Positions 17,693 to 25,324 of a stretch of DNA of 64,000 nt are shown here, one piece after another. Position numbers and translations under genes: made by a program. The notes beneath the pieces were generated by a model. It saw nothing but the letters and a program-made list of their open reading frames with translations, was not told the DNA's origin and did no database searches. Source of the DNA: Lactobacillus crispatus (GTDB taxonomy: Bacteria; Bacillota; Bacilli; Lactobacillales; Lactobacillaceae); the NCBI RefSeq assembly GCF_018987235.1, contig NZ_CP072197.1, positions 1,922,001-1,986,000 of the forward strand, read 5' to 3'. Positions within the stretch are counted from its first letter, which is position 1. Every line of letters starts with the position of its first letter.

Positions 17693-17728
17693 AAAAGACG
17701 GTAGCATTACAACGCTATCGTCTTTTTT
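17693..17728 (+). terminator. Terminator after the cation ATPase
   Basis: Stem AAAAGACGGTAGC with GCTATCGTCTTTT (one G-T pair) around an eight-base loop, ending in six Ts. Ten bases after the stop codon. Confidence 0.88.
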
Positions 17729-17896
17729 GATATTAAACTTTGGCTGCTGCCAATTGGTCAACATCTATCTGACTACGACCAATCTGAATTGCCTTTTCGG
17801 TACTTTCATTCAAGCTAGCATTGATCATCTTATGGCTAAGCTCCAGCACCATTGGCAAATTAACACCGCTAATTACCCGTACTCGCTCAGGATACA

Positions 17897-17906
17897 TATC
17901 TTCATA
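17897..17906. repeat. Target-site duplication of IS982, left copy
   Basis: TATCTTCATA, identical to 18870-18879 at the other end of the element. Joining the flanks through one copy restores the EIIA reading frame. Confidence 0.85.
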
Positions 17907-18869
17907 CGCGTGGTGCTAGTTAAATCGTTTTAGTTAATAAAAAAGTCCAATCTTGTTAGACTCGACTTGTAAATAGTAATAATAGAAAAGAGTCTGATCT
18001 GATTGAACTGCCTTAAGCTTAAGCGTTTTAGCCACCATTTACAAGTTAGTTTTAAAGATTTAGTGATAATTTGTCGGCACTGGTATCGTTTGTATGCACC
18101 GGCTGAGTTTACTCATCGGCGAAATATTGATCAAATTAAAACTACGGACAGTCTGATTTTGGCTTTACTTATCTGGCAAGCTAAGACAGGAATTGAATCA
18201 CAAAGAAGATTCTGTGAATGTTTCAATTGTTTATCACACTCACGTTTTAATCGGCGTTCACGTCAGCTATTGCAATTGATTTATCAGATACGGCAAGAAA
18301 TGAATAAAAAGGTTGACCTGAATGGACATTTCTTGATCATTGACAGCTTTCCGGTACCTGTTTGCCAACCAATTCGCAACTATCGTGCTAAAATTTTTCG
18401 TGGTTATGCCAACATTGGTTATAAGGCCACCAAGAAAATTTACTTCTATGGTTTCAAAGTTCATGCCATTGTTAGCGATGACGGTTACATTCTTGATTAT
18501 GTCGTAACAAAAGCATCAGTTCATGATGCCAAGGAGACAGTTGAACTGATGGAAAATGCACATCCATCTAATTACTATCTTCTTGGCGACGAAGGCTATT
18601 TAGGCAAAGAACTGCATCAACAGCTAAAACAAATGGGTTATGAACTTTGGACACCATATCGTAAAAATATGACAGGAGCTAAAAAGCACAATGATCATCA
18701 ATTGATGGCTATTCGCAGAACAATTGAAAGCGACTTTTCGCTTCTGACCTATTACAATGCCGAGAACAATCGAACACGTAGTCTGATAGGCTTTCAAAGC
18801 CGGTTGGAAATTGCAATTTTAGCTTATAATTTGGCTTATTGTCTAGAACGATTTAACTAGCACCACGCG
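17907..18869 (+). mobile_element. IS982-family insertion sequence (963 bp)
   Basis: A complete element with terminal inverted repeats beginning CGCGTGGTGCTAGTTAAATC at both ends, flanked by a 10-bp direct duplication (17897-17906 and 18870-18879). It carries one transposase gene in the plus orientation, opposite to the EIIA gene that it disrupts. A decayed relative is at 44389-45130. Confidence 0.9.
18003..18860 (+). CDS. IS982-family transposase
   Basis: A 285-residue DDE transposase. Catalytic acidic residues are visible in LIIDSFPVPVC, LGDEGYLG and RRTIESDFS. The length is typical of IS982 transposases (about 290). The frame opens with a TTG in the AACTGCC context rather than an ATG, so the exact start is uncertain, but no frameshift or internal stop is present. 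The reading frame ends nine bases before the right inverted repeat edge and so overlaps the repeat, as usual for compact elements. It is probably functional. Confidence 0.88.
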   Translation: MNCLKLKRFSHHLQVSFKDLVIICRHWYRLYAPAEFTHRRNIDQIKTTDSLILALLIWQAKTGIESQRRFCECFNCLSHSRFNRRSRQLLQLIYQIRQEMNKKVDLNGHFLIIDSFPVPVCQPIRNYRAKIFRGYANIGYKATKKIYFYGFKVHAIVSDDGYILDYVVTKASVHDAKETVELMENAHPSNYYLLGDEGYLGKELHQQLKQMGYELWTPYRKNMTGAKKHNDHQLMAIRRTIESDFSLLTYYNAENNRTRSLIGFQSRLEIAILAYNLAYCLERFN

Positions 18870-18879
18870 TATCTTCATA
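18870..18879. repeat. Target-site duplication of IS982, right copy
   Basis: TATCTTCATA, the partner of 17897-17906. Confidence 0.85.
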
Positions 18880-19159
18880 TTCCGAAGCGACTAAGTGGGG
18901 TGTCCCATTTTTTAAATCAGTTAGCACCAAAATCTGACTATTCTGATATTTATTCATGACTTTAGCAAAACGAGCCTTAAAATCTCTGATTCCTGTGTCG
19001 TTTAATTCAATTGTCAGGATCTGATCATTCTTGCCTGCCAACATATCATGTGCAGACATTAGCCCCGCAGCCAACCCTTCATGAGTTGCAATTAAAAGTT
19101 CCATAAAACGCACCTCTTTGTAAGCGATTTCTACAGAACCATTTTAACATATTTTTGTA

Positions 19160-19453
19160 TTAATTAAGCTGTTCAATATCTGCTAATAAGCTACTTTGTT
19201 CAGGTGTTAGCCGCTCATCCTTTTGCCGTAACTTAAGTACTTGTAGACAAGTGTGCAAAATCTTTTTTCCTTGTTCCGTCACTTGTTTGCCATCTATATC
19301 AGGCGTTACATTGGCTAAAAAGTCATCCATCTCATCAGCAGTAACCTTGAAAACATCATTTTCTCCATGAATCAAGGGCATCCGATTGAGCATTTCTTCA
19401 ATCATTTGTAATTTATTTCTAGCTTCTTCAAAATCCATCTTGTTCACATCCAA
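19160..19453 (-). CDS. Conserved hypothetical helical protein (97 aa)
   Basis: A small soluble protein, rich in Glu, Lys and Leu and predicted to be helical, with no recognised catalytic motif, signal peptide or membrane segment. An inner Met at residue 6 (MDFEEARNKLQMIEEML) is an alternative start; neither has a strong ribosome site. It lies between the broken EIIA gene and the small membrane-peptide ORFs. It resembles short Lactobacillus proteins of unknown role; I do not assign a function. Confidence 0.6.
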   Translation of the reverse strand: MDVNKMDFEEARNKLQMIEEMLNRMPLIHGENDVFKVTADEMDDFLANVTPDIDGKQVTEQGKKILHTCLQVLKLRQKDERLTPEQSSLLADIEQLN

Positions 19454-19479
19454 TTCTTTTTCTTTTATTATACAAAAAA

Positions 19480-19502
19480 ACAGCCACCTAACTGACTGTC
19501 AT
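19480..19502 (-). terminator. Terminator after the small membrane-peptide ORF
   Basis: Minus-strand stem ACAGTC with GGCTGT (one G-T pair) around AGTTAGGT, followed by seven Ts. Confidence 0.7.
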
Positions 19503-19504
19503 CT

Positions 19505-19645
19505 TTATTTCGTATTAATAATTGCGTTTGAAATTGTAGTTGCATTAGATTCGATCAGTTGATGCGAATTGTTAACAAAAAGGGAAGCCCCAATTCCTAT
19601 AGCAGCAAATACAAGCCAAACTTTCTGTAAAACTGTACTCTTCAT
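19505..19645 (-). CDS. Small single-span membrane protein (46 aa), unrecognised
   Basis: ATG at 19645 with a strong TAAGGAG ribosome site. The peptide has a charged start (MKSTVLQK), a hydrophobic helix (VWLVFAAIGIGASLFV, residues about 9-24) and a polar tail. It is followed directly by a terminator. Its start codon overlaps the stop of the preceding tiny ORF (ATGA), so the two are likely translationally coupled, and both lie downstream of ansA on the same strand. No family recognised. Confidence 0.5.
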   Translation of the reverse strand: MKSTVLQKVWLVFAAIGIGASLFVNNSHQLIESNATTISNAIINTK

Positions 19646-19719
19646 GTTCCCAGCTCCTTATATTTCTTATTATATAAAAAGCCGATCGTTATGGTAATGG
19701 CTACGCTTACAATTAACAT
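19642..19719 (-). CDS. Tiny hydrophobic peptide ORF (25 aa) downstream of ansA
   Basis: ATG at 19719, 25 codons: a hydrophobic core (MLIVSVAITITIGFLY) and a short charged tail. An AAAGG lies about 15 bases upstream, which is far, so the true start may be a non-ATG codon closer to it. The stop overlaps the next start by four bases. Too short to recognise; the coupling with the 46-residue ORF is the main support. Confidence 0.35.
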   Translation of the reverse strand: MLIVSVAITITIGFLYNKKYKELGT

Positions 19720-19739
19720 AATTGTAATATTATTTACCT

Positions 19740-20732
19740 TTACTTAAGAGTTACTTCTCCAGCAACATTTGTATCAAAAAAGTCAGCAATTTGATGGACG
19801 TCCATCCCTTGCCCTAAAGCCCACATTAATTTGGTAATCGCACTCTCAGAAGTCATATCACAAGCGGAAATAGCTCCTTCCAGCAAAGCCTCACGCCCCA
19901 CCTCATATTTGGTCAAATCGCTACGTTCATACAAGCATTGACTGCTGGCTACAACGGGAATACCTTGACGAATTAGCTTACCAATTGCGGCTACCATGTT
20001 GCGGCGAATAAAGTTCATCCCGCCTAGACCATACGCTTCGATAACAATCCCGCGGCAACCACTATTAACCATCGCAAAAAGCAGATTAGGATCAAAACCT
20101 GGAAATAGTTTCACCAACGATACGTGCGAATTAATTTTGGTATTTAAGGTTGGCTGACCGTCATGTTCTTTTTGAAAATGTTCTGAATTAAAAACTAACC
20201 CATCGGAAGAAACGGTTGCTACTGGTGGTACATTCACACTTTCAAAAGCATCAAAGTTGGTAGTCCGCACCTTTACACTGCGGCAGCCCAGCATAACTTT
20301 ATTATGAAAGGCTAAATAAACATCAGGTGGACAAGTTGCTGCAGCTGCAAAAGCCAACCGTAGGTTATCGTGAGCGTCACTTAGGACCACGTTAATTGGT
20401 ACCTGACTTCCCGTCAGCACAACCGGGATATTAATATTTTTCAGCATAAACGACAACATTGATGCCGTATAGGCCATAGTATCAGTACCGTGTGAAACAA
20501 CAATTCCATCGTAATCATTGCGGTATTTGTAAATATTTTCTGCAATAAATTTCCATTCTTCTGGTTGGATATTAGAAGAATCTAATTGCAAAATATCGCG
20601 GACTTGAATGTCGTACGGCAACTTTCCCAACATTTTAATTAACTCTTCACCGGTTTCCTTGGGTACTAGGCCTGCATCAGAAGCAACGGAAGCAATAGTT
20701 CCCCCAGTTGATAGCAATAATATTTTCTTCAT
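19740..20732 (-). CDS. ansA: L-asparaginase, type I
   Basis: A 330-residue cytoplasmic asparaginase (no signal peptide) that hydrolyses L-asparagine to aspartate and ammonia. Active-site motifs are LLLSTGGTIAS at the N-terminus (first catalytic Thr) and VVSHGTDTMAYTA (about residues 85-97; second Thr and Asp). VVLTGSQVPI and GCRGIVIEAYGLGG are also typical. It directly follows the RpiR regulator gene on the same strand (11-base gap). Confidence 0.92.
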   Translation of the reverse strand: MKKILLLSTGGTIASVASDAGLVPKETGEELIKMLGKLPYDIQVRDILQLDSSNIQPEEWKFIAENIYKYRNDYDGIVVSHGTDTMAYTASMLSFMLKNINIPVVLTGSQVPINVVLSDAHDNLRLAFAAAATCPPDVYLAFHNKVMLGCRSVKVRTTNFDAFESVNVPPVATVSSDGLVFNSEHFQKEHDGQPTLNTKINSHVSLVKLFPGFDPNLLFAMVNSGCRGIVIEAYGLGGMNFIRRNMVAAIGKLIRQGIPVVASSQCLYERSDLTKYEVGREALLEGAISACDMTSESAITKLMWALGQGMDVHQIADFFDTNVAGEVTLK

Positions 20733-20743
20733 CTTGTTCCCCT

Positions 20744-21517
20744 TTATCTCAAATCACAATGTCGACCATAACTATTCATGATTAGATCAATTAAAACATA
20801 AGCCGAACTAAAAGTTACCGCATTTTGCTTACTAAATTGAAATGGCGTAGTTTTGAAGAAAAAGCTATAGTCGCTAAGAGAGGCTAATTTTCCCGTTTGC
20901 CAGCTAGTCAGTGACACCAATTTCAGTTCAGTATTCACGACATCAATCTTCTTAAGTTCTTCAATAATTGTTTTATTAAAACCACCAAATGAAATAACAA
21001 ACAGCATGTCATTTTCCCGTGCAGACCGCCCTAATAATGCCACTTCGTCGCGTGCACTAGGCAAAATAATTGCTTTTTTACCAATTAAGAAAAAGTTATG
21101 CGCCAAATATTCCGCGATAATTTGCTGCTGCCAGCCAGTAGAGTAAAGATAGATCGTTTCCGCTTGATCTAAATCCGCAAAAAATGGTTGTAAGTTTAAT
21201 CCCTTAAAATATTTAAAAGTTTCAGCAATGATCTTTTGTAAATCCGTATTGAAATCTAGCGTTTGCTTGTTCTTAACGTTTTGCTCCTTTCGTGTGGCTA
21301 ACTCGGACAATTCAAATTTCAATTCGCTGAAACCACTTAATCCCAATTTTTTGCTTAGGCGAAAAATAGCGGACTTAGAAACGTATAATTTCTGAGCTAA
21401 TTCCAGCAAACTCAACTGACTTGCTGCTTCAGGATATTTCAATAAATAGCTAACGATTGCTTTATCGGTCTCATTAAAACTTTCCTTTTTCTTCATGACC
21501 GCTGTTTCTAAATCCAT
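20744..21517 (-). CDS. MurR/RpiR-family transcriptional regulator
   Basis: A 257-residue regulator. Residues about 1-77 form the HTH_6 domain (ISYLLKYPEAASQLSLLELAQKLYVSKSAIFRLSKKLG region) and the rest forms a SIS-like sugar-phosphate sensing domain (IYLYSTGWQQQIIAEYLAHNF, MLFVISFGGFNKTIIEELK). It sits between the 6-phospho-alpha-glucosidase gene and ansA. By position it probably controls the glucosidase in response to a sugar phosphate, but the terminator between the two indicates separate transcripts. Confidence 0.88.
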   Translation of the reverse strand: MDLETAVMKKKESFNETDKAIVSYLLKYPEAASQLSLLELAQKLYVSKSAIFRLSKKLGLSGFSELKFELSELATRKEQNVKNKQTLDFNTDLQKIIAETFKYFKGLNLQPFFADLDQAETIYLYSTGWQQQIIAEYLAHNFFLIGKKAIILPSARDEVALLGRSARENDMLFVISFGGFNKTIIEELKKIDVVNTELKLVSLTSWQTGKLASLSDYSFFFKTTPFQFSKQNAVTFSSAYVLIDLIMNSYGRHCDLR

Positions 21518-21573
21518 TCTGTTTCCTTTCTCATCACTGTTTCTTATTAAGAAAAGAATATCATGTCGTACTC

Positions 21574-21607
21574 AAAAAAGGTAGCCACCCTATTTGAGTA
21601 ACTACCT
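21574..21607 (-). terminator. Terminator after the GH4 glucosidase gene
   Basis: Minus-strand stem GGTAGTTAC with GTGGCTACC (two G-T pairs) followed by six Ts, about 40 bases past the stop. Confidence 0.75.
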
Positions 21608-21648
21608 TAATTTTTATTCTTAAATTGAAGTTATGTTATGACAATTAA

Positions 21649-22986
21649 TTATTTAAGTTCTGGCCAGTATGGAGCATTAACTGGAATCATGTCATCCAAA
21701 ATCTTCTTAGCAACGGAAGCATCTGGTACAGTCTTGTTTAATGCAAATGCTTGCAGCATCTTATTGTATGAATGTTCAACATAAGCATCAACAACCAATT
21801 TTTCACAAGTTTGTTGTTCCATCATCAAGCCTCTTTGGAAGCGACCTGCTTTACCCGTAGCCATTGGTTGAATGCCATCAGCACCAAACAATGCTGGTAC
21901 TTCAACAATTGAATCTGGATCCATATTAGAAATTGCACCGTTATTAGCACAGTTAGCTAAGAACTTTTCATGAGTGTTAAATGCGATCGCATGACAAATA
22001 TCTACGATATATTCAGAGTGCAAACCTGAAATATCCCAAATATTATTCTTAGCAGTTCCCACCTTTACGATTCTTTCACATTCGCCAAAGACAATCTTTT
22101 GCCGGTGTTCACGAATTTCATCAGTACGAGTATGCTTCGGATCAGCATTAGCAACTTCATATTGTGGGAAGTAGTAGTATTGCATGTAATTGTTTGGCAA
22201 AGTTTCTGGCTCTAGCTTATATTCATCGGCAACTTTCTTAAAGGTGGCTTCCCAAGAAGCTTCAGTATCCTTGTCGTAATCGCCACCTACCCAATAGCCG
22301 TGCTCTTTGACGTATTCCTTCAACTTAGGCATTAAGTCTTCGCCAGTCTTCTTGTTGCGGACTTCTTTCCACCAGCCAAAGTGATTCAAACCATAATAGT
22401 TAAAGTCAATATCATGCCAACTGTCCAAACCACAAATGGCAGCCATTCTGTCCATATCATCAATCGGCATATCACAAATGTTAATTACCTTAGCATTTGG
22501 ACGAAGACGACGGCAAGCTTCTGCAACGATTGCAATTGTGTTGGAGTAGTTGATCATCCAAGCATTTGGTGAGTATTCTTCCATCCAATCAATAATTTGC
22601 AAAATTGCGGGAATTGAGCGAAGACCATAGGCCATTCCTCCGGGTCCAGTAGTTTCTTGACCATTCACGCCATATTTTAATGGAATCTTTTCATCCAAGC
22701 TTCTCATGTGATATTTACCAACACGAATTGATCCCATAACAAAGTCTACATCAGTAAAGGCCTCTTTAGGATCAGTTGTGTAAGAAAACTTAATTTGTGG
22801 TGCCCTTTCCTTCATGATAATTTCAACAGCTTTGGCAATCTTTTCTTGCCGTTCAGCATCGTTATCATAGAACTTCAACTGTCTTAATGGGAATTTATCC
22901 TGACTCTTGATTAAATCAAGGACAAATCCTGGAGTAAAAGTACTACCACCGCCAGCAATAACTACTGAATATTTCTTACCATCCAT
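21649..22986 (-). CDS. 6-phospho-alpha-glucosidase, glycoside hydrolase family 4
   Basis: A 445-residue NAD- and metal-dependent enzyme that cleaves phosphorylated alpha-glucosides such as maltose-6'-phosphate after PTS uptake. The Rossmann start is VVIAGGGSTFTPGFV; the metal ligands lie in NICDMP (Cys) and LNHFGW (His); GQETTGPGGMAYGLR and the GVNGQE loop fit the MalA/GlvA branch. No PTS permease gene is adjacent. A possible cre site and an operator-like palindrome lie 90-140 bases upstream, consistent with catabolite control and substrate induction. Confidence 0.9.
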   Translation of the reverse strand: MDGKKYSVVIAGGGSTFTPGFVLDLIKSQDKFPLRQLKFYDNDAERQEKIAKAVEIIMKERAPQIKFSYTTDPKEAFTDVDFVMGSIRVGKYHMRSLDEKIPLKYGVNGQETTGPGGMAYGLRSIPAILQIIDWMEEYSPNAWMINYSNTIAIVAEACRRLRPNAKVINICDMPIDDMDRMAAICGLDSWHDIDFNYYGLNHFGWWKEVRNKKTGEDLMPKLKEYVKEHGYWVGGDYDKDTEASWEATFKKVADEYKLEPETLPNNYMQYYYFPQYEVANADPKHTRTDEIREHRQKIVFGECERIVKVGTAKNNIWDISGLHSEYIVDICHAIAFNTHEKFLANCANNGAISNMDPDSIVEVPALFGADGIQPMATGKAGRFQRGLMMEQQTCEKLVVDAYVEHSYNKMLQAFALNKTVPDASVAKKILDDMIPVNAPYWPELK

Positions 22987-23073
22987 AATCTATTTTCTCC
23001 TTTAAATAAAACTAAGTTTTTATCTCTGTTTCATTTGCCTTACGCATATATTTATATCATCTTCTTCCACAAA

Positions 23074-23087
23074 TGTATTCGTTTTCA
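23074..23087 (-). promoter_or_regulatory. Candidate cre (CcpA) site upstream of the GH4 gene
   Basis: TGAAAACGAATACA on the minus strand matches the WTGNAANCGNWNNCW consensus except at the first base. It lies about 90 bases before the start codon. Confidence 0.4.
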
Positions 23088-23113
23088 CCAGCTTCAGACT
23101 TTGTTTCAAGTTT

Positions 23114-23127
23114 TGGAACGCGTTTCA
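23114..23127. promoter_or_regulatory. Operator-like palindrome upstream of the GH4 gene
   Basis: TGGAACGCGTTTCA is a 14-base near-perfect palindrome (one mismatch pair) centred on CGCG, 27 bases upstream of the candidate cre site. It could bind the neighbouring RpiR-type regulator; this is inference from position. Confidence 0.35.
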
Positions 23128-23790
23128 CTACGCGAAATATTTTTAAATGTTGCCTTAAGCCTAACAAATCAGGTGTTTAACTGCCTTTATTAGTAATAGT
23201 GTAAACATGAAAAAAATAATCGTTTCATGACCAAGATAAACTATAATTTGAATATTCCTTTAACCACAAAAATAAATAGTCCGTATTTGATGATCGTATA
23301 GCTTTAATTACAAAATACGACTCAAACTAGTTTCACTTCCATATTTTGTAGTGTAATTTTGAAATTAATTATAATTTTAATATCTTTCTGCTATTTTCTA
23401 TACAATATAACATTTTTAAAATATATCTTTGCTAAACGCTGATTTTATCCCCACTCTTAGTCATTAGTACTTGATAATTTACAGATAACTTAGGTTATAA
23501 TTATATATTTTTTTATATAAATTTAGCCTTTATCAAAAAACTTTCGAATTATTTATTAATCGTATAGTTTTTATTTTACGTCGCCCTAAGTCTTGATAAA
23601 CTAGTACTCTAAAAAATAACATCCATGTTTTTTATTTAACACGATACGTTATTAAAGCTTTTCATATATAGACTTTGTTTTTAATAATGTTAGTATCATT
23701 CCATGAATAGACATATAACAAGCTTTAAGGAATTGACTACTCCTTAAGCAAAAAAATGACTTATAAATTGGGAATTCTTTTCGTAATATA
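23128..23790. other. AT-rich intergenic region without recognisable genes
   Basis: About 660 bases of very low GC between the divergent GH4 and surface-protein genes. I see no ORF with a ribosome site and no clear structured RNA. It presumably holds the promoter of the surface-protein gene. Confidence 0.5.
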
Positions 23791-23805
23791 GGGGGATTGG
23801 GAAAA

Positions 23806-24639
23806 ATGACAAAGAATGTTAAGTTATTATCACTTATCGGTATCGCAGCCGCTTTAGCAGGTGGAAGTGTTGCTATTTCAAATAATAACAACTCTACTGT
23901 TCAAGCTGCTTCTATCACATTACCTGCTGGTTACACCAAGAGTGCCATTATTAAATGGAACCAAACTGGTAAAGCAAGTAAGGCTTTGATTGATGCGTCT
24001 AAAAAAGGCATGAAGGAAAACACCAATAGTGATGCGGGTTCAGATAATACGTTAGTTAACGTGACTAAATTAACTGCGTCTCAACAAAAAGAACTGAGCC
24101 AATACACTTTAAGCTTAATTAATTCTGCACGTCATCAACTTGGCAAGCAAGACTGGACTTACAAGCGAGGTGCTTTGCACTTTGCAAATCGTGTAGCTAA
24201 CGAATACTACAGCCATAACAGATCTTGCTGGGATGCCGACCACTATGTTACTGGAATTGAACGCGCAGCTAAGGCTTCTGGCCTTAACTCAAAAGTAGGT
24301 CAAGTCTACGAAGATGAAGCTGGCTTGCCTATCTCTTCAACATACAATACTAACTTACGTCCAATGTCAGTATTGAAAAACCAAATTTACTTTAACGTAA
24401 AGCAAATGCTTTTTGGCGGTTTTGCAGGCTCTGACAGTCAGATGAATGACTCATCTAGATACACTGAATGGGAACACGCTGGTGATTTACTTGGTTGCCG
24501 TACTAAGAGCTACGATGCTAAGACTAAATACTTTGGTATTAGTTTCAGTGGCTTAAAGGGTGACCAAAGCAAGGTTAGTGTTCACATGATGGGTGTTGCT
24601 AAATGTTACATCCAAAACTACAGAAAATTCAATCATTAA
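23806..24639 (+). CDS. Secreted SEC10/PgrA surface-exclusion-like domain protein
   Basis: A 277-residue exported protein. The first 35 residues are a signal peptide with a likely cut after VQA. The mature part carries the Lactobacillus SEC10/PgrA-type domain: LTASQQKELSQYTLSLINSAR, HFANRVANEYYSHNRSCWDADHY, and a C-terminal MMGVAKCYIQNY strand, a fold related to CAP/SCP proteins. No LPXTG or other anchor is visible. The start at 23806 is preferred to an upstream TTG because GGGGGATT lies eight bases before it. Function in lactobacilli is unknown. Confidence 0.8.
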   Translation: MTKNVKLLSLIGIAAALAGGSVAISNNNNSTVQAASITLPAGYTKSAIIKWNQTGKASKALIDASKKGMKENTNSDAGSDNTLVNVTKLTASQQKELSQYTLSLINSARHQLGKQDWTYKRGALHFANRVANEYYSHNRSCWDADHYVTGIERAAKASGLNSKVGQVYEDEAGLPISSTYNTNLRPMSVLKNQIYFNVKQMLFGGFAGSDSQMNDSSRYTEWEHAGDLLGCRTKSYDAKTKYFGISFSGLKGDQSKVSVHMMGVAKCYIQNYRKFNH

Positions 24640-24681
24640 AACTAACGCTGTAGTTAAAAACTTAATACAGTTTCCTAATCC

Positions 24682-24722
24682 AAGAGCTCAAGTAGTTCAG
24701 TCAACTATTTGAGCTCTTTTAT
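24682..24722 (+). terminator. Terminator after the SEC10/PgrA-like gene
   Basis: A 16-base-pair stem (AAGAGCTCAAGTAGTT with AACTATTTGAGCTCTT, one G-T pair) around CAGTC, followed by T-rich sequence. Confidence 0.9.
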
Positions 24723-25096
24723 TTTTGCCCATTTTTCATCAAAATCCTGTCAAAAAAATGCAGATATTCACACATTTTCAATTAAGCTATCTAATTGTTT
24801 GTATACATTAGCTAATACTAATAGTGTGTTAAGTTATTATCTTATTACTATTTTGTCTATAATCCTTGATAAATCAATGTTTCCAGCAATAACTGTACAT
24901 AATTAACAACAGTACAGCAAATTATGATTACAATTAATAAACTTTTTCAAAAGCAATTTTTACGTTATCCATGCGGGATTTTCGCTTACACAATCTATTA
25001 CATTATTGTTATCTAAAAAAAGGATTGCTATATTAAATAGCAACTGGTATATTCTATATCAATATGTTCAATGAACATAAAAAAGGGAGGATAAAG
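24723..25096. other. AT-rich intergenic region upstream of the tetR remnant
   Basis: About 370 bases. Short plus-strand frames exist but lack ribosome sites and recognisable similarity. The last 40 bases hold AAAGGGAGG, the ribosome site of the tetR gene. Confidence 0.5.
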
Positions 25097-25324
25097 ATGT
25101 ATTTCACTACTACAAGAAGAAAAACTAGGAAAGACAGGATACATATCCAATTCTTTGCACAAACCTTAAAAAAAGACCTATCACAAGGAACTGTTTACAA
25201 GTATTCAGTTCAAAGATTCTGTGAAGCTGCAAATATCTGTCGCGGAACTTTTTACCGCAACTTTAAAAATTTGAATGATCTATTTAGTCAAGTACTGCAA
25301 TTCGAAATCAATTCTTGCTTCAAC

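Larger units (their letters stand above)
17733..19104 (-). pseudogene. Mannose-type PTS EIIA gene interrupted by IS982
   Basis: The 5' part (19104 to 18870) encodes MELLIATHEGLAAG, with the phosphorylated His at residue 9, through SEYED. The 3' part (17896 to 17733) continues in frame with MYPERVRVISGVNLPMVLELSHKM to the stop. Removing the element and one copy of the 10-bp duplication gives 399 bases, an exact 132-residue EIIA. The intact protein would relay phosphate from HPr to an EIIB of the mannose family. A start at 19104 fits the AGAGGTG ribosome site. As it stands the gene is broken. Confidence 0.9.
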
